From positions 1 through 5,737 of the forward strand of contig CANPET010000125.1 in NCBI GenBank assembly GCA_947573465.1: a stretch of 5,737 nucleotides of DNA, in the 5' to 3' direction. Source of the stretch: an uncultured Eubacterium sp. (GTDB lineage Bacteria > Bacillota > Clostridia > Lachnospirales > Lachnospiraceae). Positions within the stretch are counted from its first letter, which is position 1. The number at the start of each line of letters is the position of its first letter. A program made the translations under genes and the position numbers. The notes beneath the pieces are model-generated. The model was not told the DNA's origin and did no database searches. It saw only the letters and a list, made by a program, of their open reading frames with translations. Shown here one piece after another: positions 1-5,737 of the stretch.

Positions 1-49
1 ATGGTTTCTTTGTCTTTTCATCGGATTTTTCTACTTTTATTGAACCACC
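1..49 (-). other. Start of a tenth SpaA-like domain (from residue 1549, cut by window edge)
   Basis: GGSIKVEKSDEKTKKP has the usual first-strand form with a candidate bond Lys at 1556, so the repeat array continues beyond the left edge. Confidence 0.7.
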
Positions 50-3000
50 AATATATTCATCAATCATAACATATTCTACTTCTGTAGTTTTATCTGTTAC
101 TTCAAACTCTATATCTTCCGCAAGTTCATAGTTTATCGGGGCATATTTTTCATGAATTGTATATTTTCCATTTTTCAGTTTGAATACGCTTAGCACATCA
201 GCGCCTGTTATCCATTCGTGAATGATATTACCATCTGCATCCATCAGCTGTAATTCTGCTCCTTGTATCAAATTACCGAAATTATCTTTTTTCATAATAG
301 ATATCAGTTTGGGTTTATCAAGCATTGTTACAGTCACTATATCACTGGCGGAGCCATCATAACCACTGTCTTTTGGAATCTCAAGTTCATCCTTTTCGAC
401 TTCACTTATTTCACCATCTTCACCATCTGGCAGATATTCATCTGTTTCTTTGACGTCAGTTTCTGCTTCCGAGCTGTCATTTGATGTTGGAGCTTCTACC
501 TTTCCATCATCATAATGAACTACATTACCACCCTGATTGATATACTGGGTTCCGTCCAGTTTAAAATCCTCCTCTGTAGTCATGTTGCCATCATTCCATT
601 GCTGTCCTGCTGTAAATTTTACATCCCCGGCAGTCTGGTAATCATCTGGTGCAGAAACCTCATGCAGATAATATTCTTCTCCAGCTATAAGATAATCAAT
701 CTCATGTGGTGTCCCATCTGTAACCCATTCGGCTCCGGCTACTAATTTTTTGTCTTTATCAAGAACCTGCATCCTGCATCCCGGTAATGGTTCCCCAGTA
801 TCGGCAGCAAGTTTAATAAATTGTGTTTTGGTGTAATCATCTTCCATGACGATTTCCTGCACTTCATTACTTTCGCCCACTTCAAATGTTATACTATCAG
901 CAATTACATATCCATTCGGTGCCTGTGTCTCTACTAATGTATATGTACCTGCAGGAATCCTGTCAATTCTGTGTGCTGTTGTTCCTGAAATCCATGAGTC
1001 ATAAATCTTTCCATCTTTACTGCCTACATGTAATTCTAATTTTGCTCCCGGAATCATTTTCTTTGTAGATGTATTAACCTTACTTAAATCGAGCTTATTA
1101 TAATCATCTTCCATGATAATCCTGTCTGCAGTCTTGCCACCAATCGTCACAGTTTTTCCATCATTATTAACTGTAAATTCAATCGGTGCTGCTATTGTAT
1201 AACCATCTGGAGCAGTCTCTTCCGTAAGAATATATGTCTCTCCGGCAATAAGTCCGTATATCTTATGAACGGTACCATCTCCGGTCCATTTATCCATTAT
1301 AGTTCCATTAATATCTTCTACTTTATATTCTCCGCCTTTTAGTCCTGCCTTTGTTGTAATATCAACTTTTTCAAAGGATATTTCTGTTTTATCATCTGTA
1401 AAGGTTACCGAATAGTAAGGTACTCCGTCTTTATCTGTTCCATCTTCATTGCCTCTCTGTATTGTTATTCTTTTCGGAGTAGTATCTAACAGATAACCAG
1501 GAGGGGCTTCAAATTCCTCAATTCTGTATACTCCATTTGAGAGTTCGTCTACAATAACTAAACCGTTTTCGTCCGTCGTAAAGAGTCTGTCTTTTAACAC
1601 TTCTTTTCCACCGGAATCAATTACAGACTGTTTCAGGTATGTGTTTTTTGTTTCATCAAAGACCTTAAATGTCGTTCCTTCCAGTCTCTTTCCGTCAGAT
1701 GAAGCCTCTTTATAGACTTTAATCATTGATTTTTCCGGTATCTCTATGATAGATACAGTCTGCGCTGTGGCATTACTGTTTCCACCATTTTCTAAAGTGA
1801 CTTCAACCATCTGATTCGCTGCTTTTGCCCATCCGTTCGGCACCGTGGTTTCGACAAGAACATATCTTCCAAAAGGTACTTCCGAAAATACAGCATCACC
1901 TTTCGCATTTGTTTTTACTTCTTTTCCTATGATCTGACCTTCTTTATAATTAAAAGATTCAACATTAAAACTGTTTATATCCAAAGGGCACCTGAAAAGT
2001 GAAAAACCTGCATCCCCTATCGGATTATCGTCTTCATCCGTCTTATGGACAATGACCTTTCCACTGTCTTCTTGATCTGTAAATGTAAGTGATACTGTCG
2101 AACCGGAACTGATAGTCTTTGCAGATACTTTTTGTACCTCATCAGAAAGAAGGTATTTTCCACTGTCAGGTGCTTTTGTCTCTTTTACCCAGTAGTCTCT
2201 CAGAGGTAGGTTATTAATCATACCTCTGCCATTTGTTCCAATAGTAATTGTTTTCACGGGCATAATACATGCCTCATCTTCAAATATGGTAAACTCTGCA
2301 CCTACAAGGTCTTTTGTTTCATAATTATTTTTATCACCCCTTTTGAGAATGTTAAGATGAAACATTTCCGGTGCATCATATAACTGTGGTGCATCAAATA
2401 CCCCACCATTTTGTATTGTCTCGGTCTTTCCATCAGAAAATATTGCTTTAACCTTAGTTACATTCCATGAATTCTCTTTTCCGTTATATTCAGCTGTTGC
2501 AGTCACTTTAAAATCATCAATCTTTTCATAATTATCGGGAGATTTATCTTCTCTTACGATTAGTTCAAGTGTCTTTGTTCCATCAGAATTCAAGACTGCA
2601 TGTGTCTGGCTTTCATCCATTGAAATCTCTCGTTTCTCATAAGGAAGAATATTTCCATTTGAATTACAATCTGTCCTATATGTATATGAATTGCTGTCAT
2701 ACCCCATAGTTCTGCACAATACATCCGGTACATCCACATAATATGCATTGAATTCTGCACCTTTTAAGATTCTTCCACTAGGATCTTTTTTTCTGAGAGA
2801 AAAAATCAAACCTGTCGACGCACTCAATATTGGTTTATTAGGAACCACAACACTGACATGTTTTGCATAAAGATATGTCGTATCCCACTCTCCTGCTCCC
2901 TCAACCAGTCTGTCATAATAAACATAATTACCTCTTGAAAGTTTCAACCAGTATTGAGTTGAAAACTGAGGATATTTACCTTTATTAGATTTTTGTGCCT

Positions 3001-4693
3001 GATAGTATACCGCAGTCACAGGATCATTACCTATTCTTACAATATCTCCAATTTCATATCCTCTCTCCGACATCCAGACTCCCCTGTCATTATCAAGCAT
3101 GGTGTTTTCATAGAATGGAATATCGATACTGCGTGAGACTTTATCAGACGGACTAGTACTTGCCCTGTTCTCAAACATATTGATTTCTGCTTCATATTTA
3201 TCATTTATATATCCGTCTTCTGCTTCAATCTCACTTATTTTGAATTTACCAAGATTATCAGCTGTATATTTGATATTATAAATCCTGTTTGAGTTTACAG
3301 TATATGTCGGAGCATTTTTATATGCACCGAAACCATTATTTAATGCCTGAGACCATTCATATATGTTAAATTTAGCATTTAATGTGTGACTCTCATCAGT
3401 TTCATCCACCTTAATGATATTAAGCTGCATCATTTTTTCAATATTTTTCAACACATTTGCATTTTGGGGAGAGGTTTTATTCTTCTGCCAGACAGCATAT
3501 AAAGTTATATTTCCTAAATCCTTTACTTTCCCGGCATCTTTGTACATAGGTTTTGCTGCATTTGGACTTGTACTCCAGCCTAAAAAGTTATATCCGGGTC
3601 TGGAGAATATATTGGTATCTAAGTTTCCGTCCGATTCAGTTCCGGTACTGTTAAAAGTCTGGTCGCCCATTGTTCCTACTGTAGAACCGTTACCTCTATA
3701 TTTTATGGTATATTTCCAATTGGCTTTTATTGTCGTATAATTTGTCAGTTGTATTGCATTTGGTACAGATGGGGAATATGGCAGTTCTGCCACACTGTTA
3801 CCACAAAATATAAATTTACTGTTATCTGCAGAACTCATATCATTAGACACTAAATGTCCTGATGATTTTGAACCTCTGGATGTTTCGCTCCACCCTGCGA
3901 ATGTAAATCCTGACCGGACCGGATTCTCTAAAGGATAATTATATTCACACGTTGCTCTTTTATAAGAAACATTTGTGGAATTCTGCCACGAACCGCCATT
4001 AGGATTTACTACAAGCCCTCCAAAACATTTATGTAAGTCTATATACATGGTAACATGCCACAATTTTTTTACTCCATTTGCATCTGCCGCTTTCACTAAC
4101 CCCACATTGTGGATGTTCAGACCTGCATACATATTTACAGTTCTATTCGTTGTTCCATGTGTGCAGTAATTTAATGTATTTGTTGTTACTCTAGCCGGGT
4201 CATCGCTGCTACTACTGCTCGCAAAAGTACGATAAAAATTCCAATTTGCTGCAAATGTAGCCGGAGGACGTCCTGTTGGATCCTTCCATACAGCTGCATG
4301 ATGCGCCGGCAGTGTAAATGAAAATGGAATCATTAATACATTAAAATTCTGCGAGGTTCCAAGTGACCCGCCGCCGGCTGTTGTCATTTCCTGCCACACC
4401 GTGTTTTCCGATAATCGGAAACTATGGTTATTTGTTGATGAACCTGCTACACTCACTCCTGACTGTGGACGATTATTTGGCGAACTGGCTACAACGTTGG
4501 TATTCGTATATTTCGGGGTAACATTTACTCTGATGTTAGATGCTTGTCCATTACCAGAAATATTTATGTTAAAATATCCAGTTGCCGAATCCAGTTTTGT
4601 TGCTTCCACATGAAAAACCATTCCGTTCATCAACCCTATAATTACCACAAATATCATTATAAAAGAGATTATGCTTTTAAGTGCTTTTTTCAT
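1..4693 (-). CDS. Giant multidomain SpaA/CnaB-repeat adhesin or pilin-like protein, N-terminal 1564 residues (3' end outside window)
   Basis: The frame is open from ATG 4693 to base 1 with no stop, so the C-terminus, including any LPXTG anchor, is not seen. Order: signal peptide 1-31; unrecognised region 32-226; two InlB B-type repeats 227-404; SpaA-like domain 1 (421-532); CBM5/12-like module 539-585; SpaA-like domains 2-9 (627-773, 778-874, 878-986, 990-1103, 1105-1198, 1199-1287, 1288-1461, 1463-1547); start of a tenth from 1549. Domains carry the usual GAEF- or PGAKL-like first-loop motif and E-x-x-AP-x-GY signature. Candidate isopeptide Lys/Glu/Asp triads are visible in most. The protein should be exported by Sec and displayed as a long stiff stalk with binding modules toward its N-terminus. 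An upstream in-frame ATG at 4714 would add MVRRKKY and overlap the preceding gene by 7 bases; both starts have good ribosome-binding sites. I prefer 4693 because TAAGGAG directly follows the upstream stop. The family call is strong; ligand and function are not known. Confidence 0.92.
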   Translation of the reverse strand, partial: MKKALKSIISFIMIFVVIIGLMNGMVFHVEATKLDSATGYFNINISGNGQASNIRVNVTPKYTNTNVVASSPNNRPQSGVSVAGSSTNNHSFRLSENTVWQEMTTAGGGSLGTSQNFNVLMIPFSFTLPAHHAAVWKDPTGRPPATFAANWNFYRTFASSSSSDDPARVTTNTLNYCTHGTTNRTVNMYAGLNIHNVGLVKAADANGVKKLWHVTMYIDLHKCFGGLVVNPNGGSWQNSTNVSYKRATCEYNYPLENPVRSGFTFAGWSETSRGSKSSGHLVSNDMSSADNSKFIFCGNSVAELPYSPSVPNAIQLTNYTTIKANWKYTIKYRGNGSTVGTMGDQTFNSTGTESDGNLDTNIFSRPGYNFLGWSTSPNAAKPMYKDAGKVKDLGNITLYAVWQKNKTSPQNANVLKNIEKMMQLNIIKVDETDESHTLNAKFNIYEWSQALNNGFGAYKNAPTYTVNSNRIYNIKYTADNLGKFKISEIEAEDGYINDKYEAEINMFENRASTSPSDKVSRSIDIPFYENTMLDNDRGVWMSERGYEIGDIVRIGNDPVTAVYYQAQKSNKGKYPQFSTQYWLKLSRGNYVYYDRLVEGAGEWDTTYLYAKHVSVVVPNKPILSASTGLIFSLRKKDPSGRILKGAEFNAYYVDVPDVLCRTMGYDSNSYTYRTDCNSNGNILPYEKREISMDESQTHAVLNSDGTKTLELIVREDKSPDNYEKIDDFKVTATAEYNGKENSWNVTKVKAIFSDGKTETIQNGGVFDAPQLYDAPEMFHLNILKRGDKNNYETKDLVGAEFTIFEDEACIMPVKTITIGTNGRGMINNLPLRDYWVKETKAPDSGKYLLSDEVQKVSAKTISSGSTVSLTFTDQEDSGKVIVHKTDEDDNPIGDAGFSLFRCPLDINSFNVESFNYKEGQIIGKEVKTNAKGDAVFSEVPFGRYVLVETTVPNGWAKAANQMVEVTLENGGNSNATAQTVSIIEIPEKSMIKVYKEASSDGKRLEGTTFKVFDETKNTYLKQSVIDSGGKEVLKDRLFTTDENGLVIVDELSNGVYRIEEFEAPPGYLLDTTPKRITIQRGNEDGTDKDGVPYYSVTFTDDKTEISFEKVDITTKAGLKGGEYKVEDINGTIMDKWTGDGTVHKIYGLIAGETYILTEETAPDGYTIAAPIEFTVNNDGKTVTIGGKTADRIIMEDDYNKLDLSKVNTSTKKMIPGAKLELHVGSKDGKIYDSWISGTTAHRIDRIPAGTYTLVETQAPNGYVIADSITFEVGESNEVQEIVMEDDYTKTQFIKLAADTGEPLPGCRMQVLDKDKKLVAGAEWVTDGTPHEIDYLIAGEEYYLHEVSAPDDYQTAGDVKFTAGQQWNDGNMTTEEDFKLDGTQYINQGGNVVHYDDGKVEAPTSNDSSEAETDVKETDEYLPDGEDGEISEVEKDELEIPKDSGYDGSASDIVTVTMLDKPKLISIMKKDNFGNLIQGAELQLMDADGNIIHEWITGADVLSVFKLKNGKYTIHEKYAPINYELAEDIEFEVTDKTTEVEYVMIDEYIGGSIKVEKSDEKTKKP
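53..307 (-). other. CnaB2/SpyCatcher-like domain 9 (residues 1463-1547)
   Basis: LISIMKKDNFGN gives K1468, QGAELQLMDADG follows, HEWITG matches the Trp loop, HEKYAPINY gives E1515, and the last strand EYVMIDEY gives D1545, very close to the SpyTag core VMVDAY. Confidence 0.85.
311..832 (-). other. CnaB-like domain 8 with long acidic insertion (residues 1288-1461)
   Basis: TQFIKLA gives K1294, PGCRMQVLD opens the second strand, and HEVSAPDDY gives E1345. A last strand resembling the others, VTVTMLDKP with D1459, appears only about 114 residues after the Glu, compared with about 30-38 in domains 6, 7 and 9. The added stretch includes a Gly/Asn/Gln segment and the acidic linker. Confidence 0.65.
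344..496 (-). other. Acidic low-complexity linker inside domain 8 (residues 1400-1450)
   Basis: About 50 residues dominated by Glu, Asp and Ser (for example EAETDVKETDEY and DGEDGEISEVEKDELE), with few hydrophobic residues and few Lys. It is probably disordered. Clustered Asp and Glu could bind divalent metal or simply act as a flexible spacer. Confidence 0.8.
833..1099 (-). other. CnaB2/SpyCatcher-like domain 7 (residues 1199-1287)
   Basis: LDLSKVN gives K1205, SWISGTTAH resembles the SWIS-type loop of CnaB2, VETQAPNGY gives E1255, and the last strand EIVMEDDY gives D1285. It is a close tandem copy of domain 6: the MEDDY motifs are exactly 89 codons apart. Confidence 0.85.
834..849 (-). repeat. 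16-base direct repeat, copy in domain 7
   Basis: Identical to 1101-1116 (minus-strand TCATGGAAGATGATTA). It encodes the MEDDY last strand. The 267-base spacing equals 89 codons. Confidence 0.85.
1100..1381 (-). other. CnaB2/SpyCatcher-like domain 6 (residues 1105-1198)
   Basis: Aligned by eye with the streptococcal FbaB CnaB2 domain: ISFEKVD (K1109) against IKFSKRD; EETAPDGY (E1158) against VETAAPDGY; and RIIMEDDY (D1196) against the SpyTag strand HIVMVDAY. The hallmark W-x-G-D-G region and a GKT-VTIGGK stretch before the last strand also match. A Lys-Asp isopeptide bond is expected. Confidence 0.85.
1101..1116 (-). repeat. 16-base direct repeat, copy in domain 6
   Basis: Partner of 834-849, in the same frame and the same place in the domain. 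It points to tandem duplication, or recombination, between domains 6 and 7. Confidence 0.85.
1385..1726 (-). other. SpaA-like domain 5 (residues 990-1103)
   Basis: MIKVYKEASSDGKRLEGTTF gives K995. E1060 lies in EEFEAPPGY. The last strand is VTFTDDK with D1100. A loop around 1076-1091, rich in Gly, Asp and Glu, separates the final two strands. Confidence 0.82.
1736..2062 (-). other. SpaA-like domain 4, probable bond partner missing (residues 878-986)
   Basis: GKVIVHKTDEDDNPIGDAGF gives K884. VETTVPNGW gives E948. The last strand reads VSIIEIPEK, so E984 stands where Asn or Asp would be expected. Confidence 0.75.
2072..2362 (-). other. SpaA-like domain 3 (residues 778-874)
   Basis: Canonical: FHLNILKRGDK with K784, GAEFTIF at 798-804, VKETKAPD with E838, and the last strand LTFTDQ with D873 in the place usually held by Asn. 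Confidence 0.85.
2375..2815 (-). other. SpaA-like domain 2, enlarged (residues 627-773)
   Basis: Opens TGLIFSLRKKDPSG with K635 as the likely bond Lys, and GAEF at 645-648. E715 lies in VREDKSPDNY. The probable partner is D767 in VFDAP. At about 145 residues it is longer than the usual 85-100, with an extra segment at 655-700 containing two Cys. Confidence 0.7.
2939..3079 (-). other. CBM5/12-like carbohydrate-binding module (residues 539-585)
   Basis: The spacing of conserved residues matches the small chitin/cellulose-binding fold: W540, Y546, G549-D550, V552, Y564, A566, G572, P575 and W582. The family pattern is W-x5-Y-x2-GD-x-V, then Y-x-A, then G-x2-P and a final W. The module lies between SpaA domains 1 and 2, followed by about 40 linker residues. 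If real, it would let the stalk bind a polysaccharide. A profile search is needed to confirm it. Confidence 0.5.
3098..3433 (-). other. SpaA-like domain 1 (residues 421-532)
   Basis: Begins MMQLNIIKVDE, with the candidate bond Lys in IIKVD. E488 lies in the motif SEIEAEDGY. The last strand reads IPFYENTM with N530 as the likely partner. This is the only domain of the large protein that seems to keep the classic Lys-Asn pairing; the later ones use Asp. Its loop between 440 and 475 is longer than in the later domains. Confidence 0.75.
3482..4015 (-). repeat. Two InlB B-type (Listeria-Bacteroides) repeats, residues 227-404
   Basis: Repeat 1 (227-327) starts LVVNPNGGSW, has SGFTFAGW in the middle and ends in IKANW (W326). 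It carries an insertion of about 30 residues before its last strand. Repeat 2 (328-404) runs YTIKYRGNG, then RPGYNFLGWS, and ends LYAVWQ (W402). The N-G-(G) start, G-Y/F-x-F-x-GW centre and A-x-W end are the family signature. These small beta folds occur as tandem spacers in surface proteins of Firmicutes and Bacteroidetes. Confidence 0.85.
4016..4600 (-). other. Unrecognised N-terminal region of the large protein (residues 32-226)
   Basis: About 195 residues between the signal peptide and the first InlB-type repeat. I recognise no family. It is rich in Asn, Ser, Thr and Ala, has few charges, and contains short beta-like stretches (YFNINISGNG, NVLMIPFSF, LWHVTMYIDL) and Cys at 177 and 223. 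Its position at the exposed tip of a stalk protein suggests a ligand-binding or tip domain, but that is inference. Confidence 0.5.
4601..4693 (-). other. Sec signal peptide of the large protein
   Basis: Residues 1-31: a basic start (K2, K3, K6), then a hydrophobic stretch rich in Ile, Val, Phe and Met from about 8 to 22, then a likely signal peptidase I site after V-E-A at residue 31, before TKLDS. This shows that the second gene begins its own exported protein and is not a broken continuation of the first. Confidence 0.85.
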
Positions 4694-4703
4694 ATACTTT
4701 TTT

Positions 4704-4709
4704 CTCCTT
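4704..4709 (-). promoter_or_regulatory. Ribosome-binding site AAGGAG for the 4693 start
   Basis: AAGGAG is read on the minus strand and overlaps the upstream stop codon TAA (4710-4708). It sits 10 bases before ATG 4693. This placement suggests that ribosomes ending on the first gene reinitiate on the second. Confidence 0.7.
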
Positions 4710-5737
4710 ACCATATCTTTTCCTCCCATGTGACACCATCATAAGAAAGTCCTTTTTCTCCATTTAAATATGTTACAGTATCCGGATAGACAATCAACTC
4801 AACTGTAAGCCCTGTTCTATTTGAGAAAAATTGTGTATTAAAAGTATTTTCTCTTAAATAATATTTTCCCGGTTTAATTGCTTCCGATTTAAAATGTCCG
4901 GTCTTATCAAGAATTATATTACTGTATCCGGCAACAGGCTCTGTACATGCTTTATCTGCATACAGTCCATATGTTATTCCCAGTGTCTTTGATGAAAAAT
5001 CATGGGATGTTTCTTTTCTGCCTAATGCATCCACTATAACTTTTGTTATATCAAACCAGCCCCATGGTGTATTTCTCCATATACCGGCATCTATTGTTTT
5101 TCCTTTGTTCTCTGCTGTTAAAGTTATATAATGCATCGATGTATCATTTAATTCGTATCCATCAGGAGCTTTCGTTTCTTTAACTGCAAATTTTCCTTTA
5201 TTTATGTTTGTATATTTTAGGATTTTCTCTGTCACATCTATCTTAGCTATACCGCCTGCATCTGTCTTTCTTGTTGCCACAGCTCTGTAAGCCTGACCAT
5301 TCCATTCATAGAATGTAAACTCTGCACCTGAAAGTGTTTTTGAATCACTGACAATGCTTACCTTTTTTGCTGACAGTCCTGCAAACCATGGTGTCTGGAC
5401 ACCCAATGCACTTTCATTTGATTTATGAGACACATGAGTTACAGCTTTCGGATTAACTTTTATCTGCTCGGCATTTTTATTAACTGCATCCATTCCTGCA
5501 CCGCATGATGTTTCTTTCACCCAATAAACCGTACCGGACTGAGCAACTGGAAGTTCACCTGACTTGCCATATCCATTTGCATTTGTCTGAATCGTTCCTG
5601 CCATTTGTGTACATGCACTGTCTTTATAAATGGTAAATGCCGCTGACATATTGTAATCTCTGTTATTATGACCGCTGCTCATAGTTTTCTGGATGGAAAT
5701 GTATCCATAGTACTGTTCCGGTGTATTCTTCTTGTCA
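4708..5737 (-). CDS. SpaA/CnaB-repeat surface protein, C-terminal 342 residues (5' end outside window)
   Basis: The frame is open to the right edge and ends at TAA 4710-4708. The first in-frame ATG (5682) is an internal Met, because 18 codons upstream of it are open and continue the same domain, so the true start lies outside. Three prealbumin-like SpaA domains are visible (window residue 1 = codon at 5736). Domain A is about 10-112, with K17 in YISIQK and E75 in WVKET. Domain B is about 118-222, with K124 or K125, SGAEF, and E187 in VKETKAPDGY. Domain C is about 226-342, with K232 in DITK and E296 in YLREN. A and C share the pattern 'Y-x-D-x-A-C-T' (C42, C264), typical of one SpaA subclass. 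The family forms extracellular stalks or pilin subunits, often with Lys-Asn/Asp isopeptide bonds. The protein ends in GVTWEEKIW with no LPXTG, membrane segment or basic tail, so it is not conventionally sortase-anchored. It lies immediately upstream of the second SpaA-repeat gene in the same direction. The fold is confident; the biological role is unknown. Confidence 0.88.
   Translation of the reverse strand, partial: DKKNTPEQYYGYISIQKTMSSGHNNRDYNMSAAFTIYKDSACTQMAGTIQTNANGYGKSGELPVAQSGTVYWVKETSCGAGMDAVNKNAEQIKVNPKAVTHVSHKSNESALGVQTPWFAGLSAKKVSIVSDSKTLSGAEFTFYEWNGQAYRAVATRKTDAGGIAKIDVTEKILKYTNINKGKFAVKETKAPDGYELNDTSMHYITLTAENKGKTIDAGIWRNTPWGWFDITKVIVDALGRKETSHDFSSKTLGITYGLYADKACTEPVAGYSNIILDKTGHFKSEAIKPGKYYLRENTFNTQFFSNRTGLTVELIVYPDTVTYLNGEKGLSYDGVTWEEKIW
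4722..4727 (-). promoter_or_regulatory. Alternative ribosome-binding site GGGAGG for a start at 4714
   Basis: GGGAGG lies inside the last codons of the upstream gene (Trp-Glu-Glu) and 7 bases before an in-frame ATG at 4714-4712. That ATG overlaps the upstream stop as ATGGTAA. It may be the real start, or only a by-product of the WEEK codons. Either start leaves the same signal peptide core. Confidence 0.4.

Noticed and set aside
263..1068. Short plus-strand open frames at 263-484, 515-745 and 886-1068
   Set aside because: They lie opposite the continuous minus-strand gene, are rich in Phe/Ile/Tyr/Cys as expected of antisense reading, and show no domain or convincing ribosome-binding site.
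1360..1400. MTTEED segment in domain 8 as homology to the stretch before CnaB2 in FbaB
   Set aside because: It is only six residues long and sits in a different place relative to the domain, so chance is the simpler explanation.
4016..4600. Thioester adhesin domain in the N-terminal region (Cys177 and a TVW segment)
   Set aside because: The expected Cys motif and TQ-x-x-W motif are not present in the right order or form.
4691..4714. The two genes as one gene split by a frameshift or nonsense mutation
   Set aside because: The second frame begins with ribosome-binding sites and a clear signal peptide, so it is an independent exported protein.
3414..4744. Plus-strand open frames at 3414-3740, 3975-4169, 4401-4613 and 4544-4744
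   Set aside because: They are antisense to strongly coding minus-strand sequence with recognisable domains, and have no independent support.
4708..5682. ATG at 5682 as the true start of the upstream gene
   Set aside because: The frame stays open to the window edge, and the preceding residues (YYGYISIQKT) form the first strand of the same SpaA domain, so this Met is internal.
1..5737. CRISPR array, tRNA/rRNA, insertion sequence, riboswitch or terminator
   Set aside because: Almost every base is coding on the minus strand. No regular short repeats with spacers, inverted terminal repeats or hairpin followed by a T-run were seen between the genes.

Overview
The window is one face of a cell-surface adhesin/pilin-type locus, transcribed entirely on the minus strand. 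It holds two partial genes. The 3' end of one SpaA/CnaB-repeat gene lies at 5737-4708 and runs off the right edge. A very large second gene starts at 4693 (or 4714) and stays open to base 1, so its C-terminus lies beyond the left edge. The stop of the first gene touches or overlaps the start of the second, which suggests one transcription unit with translational coupling. No RNA gene, CRISPR array, insertion sequence or plus-strand gene is supported.

The DNA is AT-rich with many ATA, AGA and AAA codons. There are strong GGAGG-type ribosome-binding sites, a Gram-positive style signal peptide, SpaA/CnaB repeats and InlB B-type (Listeria-Bacteroides) repeats. Together these suggest a low-GC Firmicute, most likely a gut or rumen Clostridia/Lachnospiraceae-like bacterium. 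That assignment is inference; no marker gene is present.

The large protein (1564 residues seen, numbered from the ATG at 4693) reads as follows: signal peptide (1-31); an unrecognised N-terminal region (32-226); two InlB B-type repeats (227-404); SpaA-like domain 1 (about 421-532); a small module resembling a CBM5/12 chitin/cellulose-binding fold (539-585); SpaA-like domains 2 to 9 (627-1547); and the start of a tenth. Most domains show the Lys/Glu/(Asp or Asn) triad used for intramolecular isopeptide bonds. Domains 6, 7 and 9 closely resemble the streptococcal FbaB CnaB2 domain, the parent of SpyTag/SpyCatcher, including a SpyTag-like last strand with M-x-D-x-Y. Domain 8 appears to be the same fold with about 100 residues, including a very acidic linker, between its catalytic Glu and its last-strand Asp.

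The neighbouring protein (342 residues seen) holds three divergent SpaA-like domains. It ends directly after the last one, with no LPXTG motif, hydrophobic tail or positive tail. The likely picture is a pair of secreted, stalk-like surface proteins stiffened by isopeptide bonds, the larger with possible ligand-binding modules near its N-terminus. Ligand, anchoring and assembly cannot be read from this window.
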